Shown here piece after piece: positions 23,650 through 31,897 of a DNA stretch of 58,470 nucleotides. Origin of the DNA: Bacillota bacterium (GTDB lineage: Bacteria; Bacillota; Sulfobacillia; JAJZYS01; JAJYTV01). Both the position numbers and the translations under genes were made by a program. The DNA is taken from contig JAJZAT010000022.1 of the NCBI GenBank assembly GCA_021799275.1, forward strand, positions 1 to 58,470, given 5' to 3'. Below the pieces are notes generated by a model. It was not told the origin of the DNA. It saw only the letters and a program-made list of their open reading frames with translations, and did no database searches. Every line of letters starts with the position of its first letter. Position 1 is the stretch's first letter.

Positions 23650-25122
23650 CTAGCGCGACTTGCCCGCCGCCGCCTCAGACTCGGCGACGCCTGGGTTGAC
23701 GGGCGAGGTGACGGTTAAGATGCCGAGGACGGCGAAGAGCGGCATCACGAGGAATACGGCGCGGAATGCCGCCAGGAAGAGATGCGGGTAGGCAGGTGAC
23801 GTGTGGGACGGATTCAGAATGCCCAGGGCGAGTAGCCAGTATAGGGAAAGCCCCATAGCCGCTGCCGCGACGCCAAGAATGCGGCCCAGGTTGCGTTGCG
23901 TGGCCAGGATTCCCGATGCGGTCCCGGTGTCTGCCGTCCGAACCGAGTTCAGAACAGCGGTGTTGTTCGGGGCATTGAACAGGCCCGCTCCAGCGCCGAT
24001 CAGACCGGTCAGCAGCCATACGCCCCAGAGTGGCGGGCCGCCCGGCCAGAGAGCGAAGAGCAGGTCCGCCGCAGCGAAGGTTCCGAGGCCGAGCCTACCT
24101 GGCAGCATGACGCCGATGCGGTCGGCAATGCGTCCACCGATCGGCGCAAGCAGGATCATGACGAGGGCTTGCGGCGCGATGCTGATGCCGACGATGGCCA
24201 TCGGCTCGCGCAGGACGACGCGCAGATAGAAGGGCAGGAGGAAAGACGGGGCCATCATCAGCACCCAGTAGGCAAGGCCGCTTACGAGGTTGCGCCAGAA
24301 CGGCGGTATCCGAAAGAGCCGCAACGGCATGACCGGCCGCTGCGCCGTCGCCTCGCGCCGCACGAAGACGTAGCCGAGCAGGGCCGTGACGGAGAGCAGC
24401 AGGAGGGAAGACGGGCTGGGCAGAGCCGCTAGGCCGAATTCTAGGCTGGTCGCGCCGGCGAAGAAGAGCAGGGAGCCCGACCAGTCGAAGCTGGCGGGCC
24501 GCAGCGACACGTCCCGCGCGAAGCGGGGCAGGTAGCGCCACGAGGCCCACACGCCCCACGCGCCCACCGGCACGTTGACCCAGAAGATGCTCCGCCAGCC
24601 GAAGAAGGCCGTCAGGACCCCGCCGAGCGGCGGCCCGAGCAGGTTGCCCGCCGCCACCACCGCGGCGATCAGGCCAAGACCGCGCCCGCGCTGCTCCTGC
24701 GGGAAGGTGAGCGCGACGATGGCCATGACGTTGGCCTGGATGACGGCGCCGCCAAGACCCTGTAGCACGCGCGCCGCGAGCAGGGCGGGGAGGCTGGGCG
24801 CCAGCGCAGCTGCGACGGAACCGAGGGCAAAGCCCAGGAGCCCCAGGGTGAAGAGCCGGCTGCGTCCGAGCCAGTCCGCGACCTGGGCCGTGAGCGGTAG
24901 GACGCCCGTGATGACCAGCAGGTAGGCTGTAACGACCCACTGCAGCAGGGAGACCGGAAGGCCGAATTCGTGCTGCATCACCGGCAGGGCCACGTTGACG
25001 ACGGTGGCGTCGAGGTTGACCATCAGTGTCCCCGTGGTGGCAGCCGCGAAACTGAGCCAGAGTGCCTGTCCCTGAAGCACGTATGAGACACCCGACGACA
25101 TGGCGCCGCTGGGTTTGGACAT
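23650..25122 (-). CDS. MFS drug exporter, DHA2 (14-TM) family
   Basis: 490 residues from ATG 25122. Motif D1 LDATVVNVALPVMQHEF, motif A region VADWLGRSRLFTLG and motif C GNLLGPPLGGVL place it in the EmrB/QacA DHA2 family of proton-coupled exporters. Fourteen hydrophobic segments are visible. It is divergent from a PadR-like regulator gene with a compact operator region between, so substrate-induced expression is likely. ATG 25101 is an alternative start. Confidence 0.92.
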   Translation of the reverse strand: MSKPSGAMSSGVSYVLQGQALWLSFAAATTGTLMVNLDATVVNVALPVMQHEFGLPVSLLQWVVTAYLLVITGVLPLTAQVADWLGRSRLFTLGLLGFALGSVAAALAPSLPALLAARVLQGLGGAVIQANVMAIVALTFPQEQRGRGLGLIAAVVAAGNLLGPPLGGVLTAFFGWRSIFWVNVPVGAWGVWASWRYLPRFARDVSLRPASFDWSGSLLFFAGATSLEFGLAALPSPSSLLLLSVTALLGYVFVRREATAQRPVMPLRLFRIPPFWRNLVSGLAYWVLMMAPSFLLPFYLRVVLREPMAIVGISIAPQALVMILLAPIGGRIADRIGVMLPGRLGLGTFAAADLLFALWPGGPPLWGVWLLTGLIGAGAGLFNAPNNTAVLNSVRTADTGTASGILATQRNLGRILGVAAAAMGLSLYWLLALGILNPSHTSPAYPHLFLAAFRAVFLVMPLFAVLGILTVTSPVNPGVAESEAAAGKSR

Positions 25123-25165
25123 GCGAGGACCCCATTTCGAGCTTGTCCGGGCACACACTACTACG

Positions 25166-25195
25166 AAATGCACTATAATGCAATGTGCACTATGG
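25166..25195. promoter_or_regulatory. Divergent promoter/operator between DHA2 exporter and PadR-like gene
   Basis: TGCACTAT is repeated at 25169-25176 and 25186-25193, and TGCA-type palindromes overlap it. A plus-strand TATAAT lies at 25174-25179. On the minus strand TTGCAT (25185-25180) and TAGTGT, 17 bp further, form a plausible promoter for the exporter. The repeats would let a PadR dimer block both. Confidence 0.55.
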
Positions 25196-25576
25196 CTGGA
25201 GGAGGGGATCGGCCTGCCGCACGCGGAAGCTTCGCCACGCCGGTACCAGACGGGACGGCACCTGGCAGCCTTCCTGCTGCTGCTCATCGCGCAGCGGCCA
25301 GATCATGGCGGATCGCTGATCGAGCGGCTGCAGAGTCTCCAGCCGCCAGGCTGGACAGTGGACAGTGGCCGGGTCTACCGGCTCCTGCGCACGATGGAGG
25401 AGCAGGGCGCACTGCGCTCGAACTGGGAGATCGTGGCCGCCGGCCCGCAGGTGCGTGTCTATCGGATCACGGAGTCCGGTCAAGTTTGGTTGCGCAAAGA
25501 GGCGGAGCAGATCGAGGCCCGGCGCGATGCCTTGAGCCGCTTTCTGCGGATCTGGCAGACCGAGGCTCAGACCTGA
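25178..25576 (+). CDS. PadR-family transcriptional regulator
   Basis: About 132 residues from ATG 25178; the true start may be further right, because this ATG overlaps a TATAAT box and GGAGGAGGGG at 25196-25205 would suit a non-ATG codon near 25214. The winged-helix core is typical of PadR: LLLLIAQRPDHGGSLIERLQ, then SGRVYRLLRTMEEQGALRS and VYRITESGQVWLR. PadR proteins repress divergent exporter genes and release on ligand binding. The neighbouring DHA2 gene is the obvious target. Confidence 0.85.
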   Translation: MQCALWLEEGIGLPHAEASPRRYQTGRHLAAFLLLLIAQRPDHGGSLIERLQSLQPPGWTVDSGRVYRLLRTMEEQGALRSNWEIVAAGPQVRVYRITESGQVWLRKEAEQIEARRDALSRFLRIWQTEAQT

Positions 25577-25625
25577 GTCTGCCCATGTCCCGGGATGCTA
25601 CGGCATGGAATGGAGGTCCTACGGG

Positions 25626-26660
25626 TTGAAGGCGGTGCGCATGTACGAGCACGGTGGACCGGAGGTCCTGCGCCTTGAGGAGGCGCCGCGTCCCGAGCCG
25701 GGGCCTGGCGAGGTGCTGGTGCGGGTGCGCGCGGCCGCCCTCAGCCACCTCGATCTCTGGAGCCGGGCGGGTCTGCCTGGGCACACGACGCCGAAGATGC
25801 CGCACATCCTCGGCAACGACGCCGCCGGCGAGGTGGCCAAGGTGGGGGCGGGCGTCCCCGAGGACCTCCTCGGCCAGCGGGTCCTGCTCAACCCGGGCTA
25901 CGGCTGCGGACGCTGCGCGGAATGCCTTGCGGGCCGTGAGACGTTCTGCCGCAAATACCGCATTCTCGGCTACGAGATTCCCGGTACGCACGCCGAGTAT
26001 GTCAAGCTGCCCTCGGCAAACCTGGTGCCGATTCCGGAGGGCATGGAATACGTCGGGGCCAGCGCCCTCGGACTTGTCTTTCTGACGGCGTGGCACATGC
26101 TGGTGACCCTTGCCGGCGTAGCCCCTGGCCACACCGTGCTGGTGCTCGGGGCCAGCTCCGGCATCGGCAGCGCCGCGATCCAGATCGCCAAGCTGTACGG
26201 CGCTCGCGTGATCGCGACCGCGTCCGGCGACGACAAGCTGCGCAAGGCGCGCGAGCTGGGAGCCGACGAGACGATCGACCACGGACGGCGCCCGATTCAT
26301 CTCGACGTGCGCCGGATGACGGGCAGGCGCGGGGTGGATATCGTCGTCGAGCACGTCGGGCAGGTCACGTGGCCCGAAAGCCTGCGCAGCCTGGCGCCCG
26401 GCGGCAGGTTGGTCACATGCGGCGCGACGACTGGCCCCTTCGGGGAGACCGATATTCGCTACATCTTCAGCAGGCAGCTGCAGATCCTCGGATCCTACAT
26501 GGGCTCGCGGGCGGAACTTTTGGCCCTCATGCCGCATGTGGCCTCAGGCGCCCTCAGACCGGTCGTCGACCGGGTGTTCGGCCTGGCTGAGGCCGCCGAG
26601 GCGCACCGGCGCCTTGAGAGTCGTGAGCAGTTTGGCAAGGTTGTGCTGACGGTCGAGTGA
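25626..26660 (+). CDS. Zinc-binding alcohol dehydrogenase-like oxidoreductase (MDR superfamily)
   Basis: 344 residues from TTG 25626, which has GGAGG 9 nt upstream; ATG 25605 would add seven residues but lacks a SD. The GroES-like domain has the structural-zinc Cys set GCGRCAECLAGRETFC. The Rossmann domain has VLGASSGIGSAAIQIAKLYG for NAD(P)H. The usual catalytic Cys is not apparent: the equivalent segment reads AALSHLDLWSRAG. The reaction is therefore uncertain and could be quinone or enone reduction. It stands alone, after the PadR gene. Confidence 0.88.
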   Translation: MKAVRMYEHGGPEVLRLEEAPRPEPGPGEVLVRVRAAALSHLDLWSRAGLPGHTTPKMPHILGNDAAGEVAKVGAGVPEDLLGQRVLLNPGYGCGRCAECLAGRETFCRKYRILGYEIPGTHAEYVKLPSANLVPIPEGMEYVGASALGLVFLTAWHMLVTLAGVAPGHTVLVLGASSGIGSAAIQIAKLYGARVIATASGDDKLRKARELGADETIDHGRRPIHLDVRRMTGRRGVDIVVEHVGQVTWPESLRSLAPGGRLVTCGATTGPFGETDIRYIFSRQLQILGSYMGSRAELLALMPHVASGALRPVVDRVFGLAEAAEAHRRLESREQFGKVVLTVE

Positions 26661-26670
26661 GCGGCGACGC

Positions 26671-27048
26671 TCAGCCGCTCGACCCTGGGCCGGCGCGCGT
26701 ACCGCCTTGCAGTCCGCGCGACGACGGGGCCTGACCGTTGCGTCCGGCCCTGGGCAGCCCGGCGACCCAGTTCGCCAGGAAGCGTCCACCCTGGCCGACG
26801 ATCAGTCCGGTCAGGAGCACGCCGATGATCGCGGGCTCGAACGGCAGGCCGAGGTCCCCTAGGATGTCGGCGTCCGCCGCGAACGTTAGGCCGACGCCGG
26901 CAGCCGTGGAGATCCACTCGCCGAGATTTTCGCGGGCGCGCTGGCTCATGACGCCGGGCGGCACCAGACGCTCGCCGATCTGGGAGACGGTCTGGGACAT
27001 GTACGCCAGAACGAAGAGGCGGGTCAGGCTTGTGGCTAGGTCGGCCAA
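26671..27048 (-). CDS. Small membrane protein of unknown function
   Basis: 125 residues from TTG 27048 with AGGAGGG 7 nt upstream. Two or three hydrophobic segments: LTRLFVLAYMSQTVSQIG, a middle AAGVGLTFAADAD stretch, and AIIGVLLTGLIVGQGG. The C-terminal 30 residues are Gly/Arg/Ser-rich and probably disordered. No family was recognised. Its end is 11 bp from the convergent alcohol dehydrogenase-like gene. Confidence 0.65.
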   Translation of the reverse strand: MADLATSLTRLFVLAYMSQTVSQIGERLVPPGVMSQRARENLGEWISTAAGVGLTFAADADILGDLGLPFEPAIIGVLLTGLIVGQGGRFLANWVAGLPRAGRNGQAPSSRGLQGGTRAGPGSSG

Positions 27049-27330
27049 GGTCGATCCCTCCTCAAGAACCTGTCGTCACATTCTTATGTCACCGAAGGGC
27101 ATTTGGTCCCAGTCGATGGTTGGCCACATGGCATCGTGGCACTGTAGCAAATCGGGCACAGACTGGCCATGCGTCGGATTGGCGTCTGCGCTATACTGAC
27201 GTTGTTGGCCCAAAGGCTGGGTAACTGTCTACCCGAGGGCCTGAAGCGGCGAGGCGCGGCGGTTCCTTGCGTTTGCGCACCTCGTCGGCGCACGGTATGG
27301 AGCAACCTTTCCGAGCGAGGAGGACGATCG

Positions 27331-28074
27331 GTGGCGCAAACTGCGGAGTCGCTGCAGCCAACCAAGCGCAAGTCCCACGCTCTGCCCTACTGGGTGGAGC
27401 CGACCTTTACGGTCGTAGCCCTGGGGCTGTTCGGCCTGTACACCCTATGGCTTGTCTTCTTCCAGTCGAGCGGCCAGTTCCACAATTATCTTTCGCCATT
27501 TTTCTCCCCCACCGAGTCGTGGGGAATCAAGGTCCTGCCGGCCATTTGGGTGCTATGGTCGCCGCTTCTGTTCCGTGCGACATGCTATTACTACCGCAAG
27601 GAGATCTACCGCGGCTTCTTCCACGATCCGGTCTCCTGCGCCGTACCTGAGTCGCGCAAGTACTACTTCGGCGAGACCCGCTTCCCGTTCAGCTGGACGA
27701 ACCTGCACCGCTGGTTCTGGTACGTGGCGGTCATCGTGCTCGTATTCCTCTGGATCGACGCAGTCCAGGCCTTCATCTTCAACGGCCACTTCGGCATCGG
27801 ACTCGGCTCGATCATCATGCTGATCAACGTCGGCCTCTTGACGGCATACACCTTCTCGTGCCACGCCTTCAGGCACCTGATCGGCGGTGGCTCGCAGAAG
27901 TTCTCCTGCTCGGACGGCCGTCCGACGACGCGTTACAAGTGGTGGAACCGCGTTTCGGCCTGGAACGAGCACCACGGCACCTACGCCTGGATCTCGATGT
28001 TCTTCGTCTGGTTCACGGACGTGTACATCCGGCTCCTGATGAACGGCGTAATCCACGATGTGAGGTTTTTCTGA
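27331..28074 (+). CDS. sdhC: Succinate dehydrogenase membrane anchor, cytochrome b-type subunit
   Basis: 247 residues from GTG 27331, after GAGGAGG. Five to six hydrophobic segments; His residues suitable as haem ligands lie in NLHRWFWY, FSCHAFRHLIGGG and NEHHGTYAWI. It is directly followed by sdhA with a 1-nt overlap, and no separate SdhD is present, as in single-anchor complexes of some Gram-positive bacteria. It carries electrons from the Fe-S subunit to quinone. Upstream in-frame extension to 27169 has no SD. Confidence 0.85.
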   Translation: MAQTAESLQPTKRKSHALPYWVEPTFTVVALGLFGLYTLWLVFFQSSGQFHNYLSPFFSPTESWGIKVLPAIWVLWSPLLFRATCYYYRKEIYRGFFHDPVSCAVPESRKYYFGETRFPFSWTNLHRWFWYVAVIVLVFLWIDAVQAFIFNGHFGIGLGSIIMLINVGLLTAYTFSCHAFRHLIGGGSQKFSCSDGRPTTRYKWWNRVSAWNEHHGTYAWISMFFVWFTDVYIRLLMNGVIHDVRFF

Positions 28075-29825
28075 TGAGTGAGGACATCGCGTACCACGAG
28101 TACGACGTACTGGTGATCGGCGCAGGCGGGGCGGGCCTCAGGGCCGCGATCGAGGCCGCCGAGAACGGGCTCAAGACGGCGGTCCTCGGCAAGTCCCTGC
28201 TCGGCAAGGCACACACGGTGATGGCGGAGGGCGGCGTCGCGGCCGCGCTCGGCAACGTCGACCCGCAGGACGGCTGGGAGACACACTTCTACGACACCTG
28301 CCGCTCCGCGCACTTCATCAACGACTACCGCATGGCGGAGATCCACGCCAAGGAAGCGCCGGACCGCGTCCTCGAACTGGAGTACTGGGGCGCCGTCTTC
28401 GACCGCACGCCGGAAGGCAAGATCATGCAGCGCCCATTCGGCGCCCACAGCTTCCGCCGCCTGGCGCACGTCGGGGACCGCACAGGCAAGGAAATCATCC
28501 GCACACTCGAGCAGAAGATCATGACGCTCAACGTGGACGTCTACCAGGAGATTACCGCAACCAAGCTGTTCAAGGACCAGGAGCGCATCGCCGGCTGCAT
28601 CGCGTACTACCGGGAAGACGGGCGCTTTGCCGTGTTCACCGCCAAGGCGGTCGTCATCGCCACCGGCGGCTGGGGCAAGGCCTACAAGGTCACCTCGAAC
28701 TCCTGGGAGAGCACCGGCGACGGCGCCGCGCTCGCGTTCCGCGCCGGCGCGGAGCTCGCCGACATGGAGATGGTTCAGTTCCACCCGACCGGCATGACCT
28801 GGCCGCCGGGTGCCCGCGGCATCCTCGTCACCGAGGGTGTGCGCGGTGAAGGCGGTTTCCTCTGCAACTCCGAAGGCGAGCGCTTCATGGAGAAGTACGA
28901 CCCGGTGCGCAAGGATCTCTCCTCGCGCGACGTGGTGGCGCGTGGCATCTACAAGGAGGTCAAGGCGGGTCGCGGCACACCGCACGGCGGTGCCTGGCTC
29001 GACATCACCCACAAGGGTGCTGCGTTCATCAAGCACAAGCTGCCGGGCATGTATGAGCAACTGCTCTCCCTCGCGGACGTGGACATCACGAAGTCCCGCT
29101 TCGAGGTGGCGCCCACGATCCACTACACGATGGGCGGCCTGCGCGTCGACCCGTACACCGGCGCCACAAGCGTGCCCGGCCTCTTCGCCGCTGGCGAGTG
29201 CGCTGCCGGACTGCATGGTGCGAACCGGCTCGGCGGCAACTCCCTCTCGGACATCCTCGTGTTCGGCCGTCGCGCCGGCGCCGGGGCCATGGAGTACGCC
29301 AAGGACACCAAGATGCCGAAGATCGACGACACTGAGGTGCAGGCTGAGGTGGAGCGCGTGCTTGCGCCGCTCTCGCGCACCGAGGGAGAGAACCCGTACA
29401 AGCTGCACGAGGATCTCCAAGAGATCATGGCCGCCCACGCGGGCATCGAGCGCAACGGCCAGAGCCTCGAGGAGGGTCTCGGGAGGATCCAGGAGCTGCG
29501 CGAGCGTACGGAGCACCAGATGGCCAAGGGATCGCGCCAGTTCAACCCAGGTTGGCACGGCGTATTCGACGTGCAGAACATGGTGCTCCTTGGCGAGGCG
29601 ATCATCCGTGGCGCCATCGAGCGCAAGGAGAGTCGCGGCGCCCAGTGGCGCACGGACTTCCCCGACGAGCTCGAGAATCAGGGCAAGGTCAATTACGTGC
29701 AGCGTCTTACCGACCACGGCATCGAGTTGCACCCGGAGCCGGTGCCCGAGATGCCCGAGGAGCTTGCAAGGCTCTTTAAGCTCGGCATGGCTCCCGGCCT
29801 CGCGAATTCGGCCAGGAAGGAGTAG
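28074..29825 (+). CDS. sdhA: Succinate dehydrogenase/fumarate reductase flavoprotein subunit
   Basis: 583 residues. FAD-binding VLVIGAGGAGLRAAIEAAEN at the N-terminus, the conserved HTVMAEGGVAAALGN region, active-site QFHPTG, then GLFAAGECAAGLHGANRLGG, and catalytic Arg/His elements as in SdhA/FrdA. It oxidises succinate and passes electrons to SdhB. ATG 28074 overlaps the sdhC stop; a 6-nt gap separates it from sdhB. Confidence 0.95.
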   Translation: MSEDIAYHEYDVLVIGAGGAGLRAAIEAAENGLKTAVLGKSLLGKAHTVMAEGGVAAALGNVDPQDGWETHFYDTCRSAHFINDYRMAEIHAKEAPDRVLELEYWGAVFDRTPEGKIMQRPFGAHSFRRLAHVGDRTGKEIIRTLEQKIMTLNVDVYQEITATKLFKDQERIAGCIAYYREDGRFAVFTAKAVVIATGGWGKAYKVTSNSWESTGDGAALAFRAGAELADMEMVQFHPTGMTWPPGARGILVTEGVRGEGGFLCNSEGERFMEKYDPVRKDLSSRDVVARGIYKEVKAGRGTPHGGAWLDITHKGAAFIKHKLPGMYEQLLSLADVDITKSRFEVAPTIHYTMGGLRVDPYTGATSVPGLFAAGECAAGLHGANRLGGNSLSDILVFGRRAGAGAMEYAKDTKMPKIDDTEVQAEVERVLAPLSRTEGENPYKLHEDLQEIMAAHAGIERNGQSLEEGLGRIQELRERTEHQMAKGSRQFNPGWHGVFDVQNMVLLGEAIIRGAIERKESRGAQWRTDFPDELENQGKVNYVQRLTDHGIELHPEPVPEMPEELARLFKLGMAPGLANSARKE

Positions 29826-29831
29826 TCGGCC

Positions 29832-30560
29832 ATGCCTGACGAGATCACCCTCAGCGTATACCGCGGCGACAAGAGCGGCGGCCAGGAAGTCGAGTACAAG
29901 GTGCCGATACAGACCGGCATGGTCGTGCTCGATGCACTGCACTTCATCCAGGCTCACGACGCGCCGGATCTCGCCGTTCGCTGGAACTGCAAGGCCGCGC
30001 ACTGCGGCTCGTGCAGCGCCGAGATCAACGGCTCGCCGAAGCTTCTCTGCAAGACCCGCGTCGACGACTACGTCGGCGAGGTCATCCACATCCGTCCGAT
30101 GCACAGCTTCCCTGTGATCAAGGACCTTGTCACGGACGTGTCGTGGAACTATGAAAAGCTCAGGCAGGTACCTGCCTTCCAGCCTGCGATCAAGGCGCCG
30201 TTCACGTTGCAGCAGCGGGACGTCGACCGCATCCAGGAGTTCCGCAACTGCATCGAGTGCTTCCTGTGCCAGAACATCTGCCACGTCCTGCGCGACCACG
30301 ACGCCAAGGACCGCTATTGGGGCCCGCGCCTCATGATCCGCATCGCCGAGCTCGAGATGCACCCGCTCGACACCGGCGACCGGCTGGACCTCCTGAAGGG
30401 GGCCGCAGGCGTCGGCATGTGCAACATCACGAAGTGCTGCACGGTCGTCTGCCCGCAGGGGATCGACATTACCGACAACGGTATCATCCCGCTCAAGGAG
30501 CGCGTCGCGGACGTCTACTGGGATCCGCTCGGCGGACTCGTGCGCAAGCTGCACAAGTAG
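29832..30560 (+). CDS. sdhB: Succinate dehydrogenase iron-sulfur subunit
   Basis: 242 residues with the three-cluster Cys pattern: CKAAHCGSCSAEINGSPKLLC for [2Fe-2S], CIECFLCQNICHV for [4Fe-4S] and CNITKCCTVVCPQGI for [3Fe-4S] with its partners. Last gene of sdhCAB; followed 16 bp later by a clear intrinsic terminator. Confidence 0.95.
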   Translation: MPDEITLSVYRGDKSGGQEVEYKVPIQTGMVVLDALHFIQAHDAPDLAVRWNCKAAHCGSCSAEINGSPKLLCKTRVDDYVGEVIHIRPMHSFPVIKDLVTDVSWNYEKLRQVPAFQPAIKAPFTLQQRDVDRIQEFRNCIECFLCQNICHVLRDHDAKDRYWGPRLMIRIAELEMHPLDTGDRLDLLKGAAGVGMCNITKCCTVVCPQGIDITDNGIIPLKERVADVYWDPLGGLVRKLHK

Positions 30561-30576
30561 ACCCCACGCAGGAGGA

Positions 30577-30605
30577 CGCCCCGGGCGGGAAGCCCGGGGC
30601 GTTTT
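30577..30605 (+). terminator. Intrinsic terminator of the sdhCAB operon
   Basis: A 10-bp perfect stem (30577-30586 with 30592-30601; CGCCCCGGGC) with a 5-nt loop is followed by TTTT at 30602-30605. Confidence 0.92.
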
Positions 30606-30631
30606 CGTGCGACTAGGGGGAGGCGGATTTC

Positions 30632-31897
30632 ATGTCCGGGGAGATTCCTCGCGTCGTCGTGGTCGGTGGCGGCTTCGGCGGCCTCGAGGCGGCCAAGGCT
30701 CTGCGTCACGCGTCAGCTGATGTCACACTTTGTGATCGCAATAACTACCATCTGTTTCAGCCGCTCCTTTACCAGGTGGCGACCGGCGGCCTCGCGCCCG
30801 GCGAGATCGCGGCGCCGATCCGGCGGGTGGTACGCGGCCAGGCCAATACCTCCGTGCTGCTCGAGAACGTCGACGATATCGACATCGAGCGCAGGGAGGT
30901 GGTGCACCGCGATGGTCGCATCCCGTACGACTACCTGATCGTGGCGACCGGTGCGCGGCACACCTACTTCGGTCACGAAGGCTGGGAGGCGGCAGCACCA
31001 GGGCTCAAAACGATCGAGGACGCCCTCGACATCCGCCGGCGCATCTACCTGGCGTACGAGGAAGCCGAGCGTTGCCCGGATCCCGACCGTCCGCCCGGTC
31101 TTCTGGACTTTGTCGTGATTGGTGGCGGGCCCACAGGAGTCGAACTCGCCGGGGCGATCGCGGAGATCGCCCGCCGCACCTTGCGCCGGGACTTTCGCCG
31201 CATCGACCCCACCGCGTCGCGCGTGATCCTGATCGAGGCCGGATCAAGCGTGCTGCCAAGCTTTCCGCCCGACCTCAGCCGAAGGGCCCGGGCTACGCTC
31301 GAGGCCATGGGCGTCGAAGTGCGTGTCGGCACGGCGGTGTCGGACGTGTCGCCCGAGGGAGTACGTCTCGGCGACGAGTGGATCGACAGTCGAACGGTCA
31401 TCTGGGCGGCGGGAGTCGAGGCGTCGCCGCCGGGGCGCTCGCTGGGTCAGCCGGCAGACAGGGCAGGGCGCATCGAAGTCCTGCCAGACCTTTCGCTCCC
31501 GGGTCACCCGGAGGTGTTCATCGTGGGGGACCTTGCCTTGGCGCGCGGCGCGAACGGTGGGGTCATGCCGGGCCTCGCTCCCGTCGCGATGCAGGAAGGC
31601 CGGCTGGCCGCCCGGAACGTCATCCGGCGCATCGCAGGCCAGCCGACCCAGCCGTTCGTCTACCACGATCGCGGCGCGCTCGCGACGATCGGCCGCCGGG
31701 CGGCCGTCGCCGAGATCCGCGGCCTGCGTCTCACAGGCGTTCTCGCCTGGCTGACGTGGCTCTTTGTGCACATCCTCTACCTGATCGGCTTCGACAGCCG
31801 CATCGCTGTCCTCTGGCACTGGGCTTACGCCTACGTGACGTTCGAGCGCGCCGATCGCCTGATCACGGAACCGAGGCGCCAAGGGGCCTTCCGCTAG
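30632..31897 (+). CDS. ndh: Type II NADH:quinone oxidoreductase (NDH-2)
   Basis: 421 residues with two Rossmann motifs: VVVVGGGFGGLEAAKAL for FAD and FVVIGGGPTGVELAGAI for NADH. NYHLFQPLLYQVATGGL and VFIVGDLALA are NDH-2 hallmarks. The C-terminal 60 residues contain an amphipathic or membrane segment (LTWLFVHILYLIGF) that binds the bilayer. It oxidises NADH and reduces menaquinone without pumping protons. The SD GGGGGAGG precedes ATG 30632. Its position after sdhCAB forms a respiratory block. Confidence 0.93.
   Translation: MSGEIPRVVVVGGGFGGLEAAKALRHASADVTLCDRNNYHLFQPLLYQVATGGLAPGEIAAPIRRVVRGQANTSVLLENVDDIDIERREVVHRDGRIPYDYLIVATGARHTYFGHEGWEAAAPGLKTIEDALDIRRRIYLAYEEAERCPDPDRPPGLLDFVVIGGGPTGVELAGAIAEIARRTLRRDFRRIDPTASRVILIEAGSSVLPSFPPDLSRRARATLEAMGVEVRVGTAVSDVSPEGVRLGDEWIDSRTVIWAAGVEASPPGRSLGQPADRAGRIEVLPDLSLPGHPEVFIVGDLALARGANGGVMPGLAPVAMQEGRLAARNVIRRIAGQPTQPFVYHDRGALATIGRRAAVAEIRGLRLTGVLAWLTWLFVHILYLIGFDSRIAVLWHWAYAYVTFERADRLITEPRRQGAFR

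Noticed and set aside
27981-30554. 857-residue minus-strand ORF across sdhA and sdhB
   Set aside because: Long antisense ORFs are expected in GC-rich DNA; it mirrors unquestionable sdhA and sdhB.
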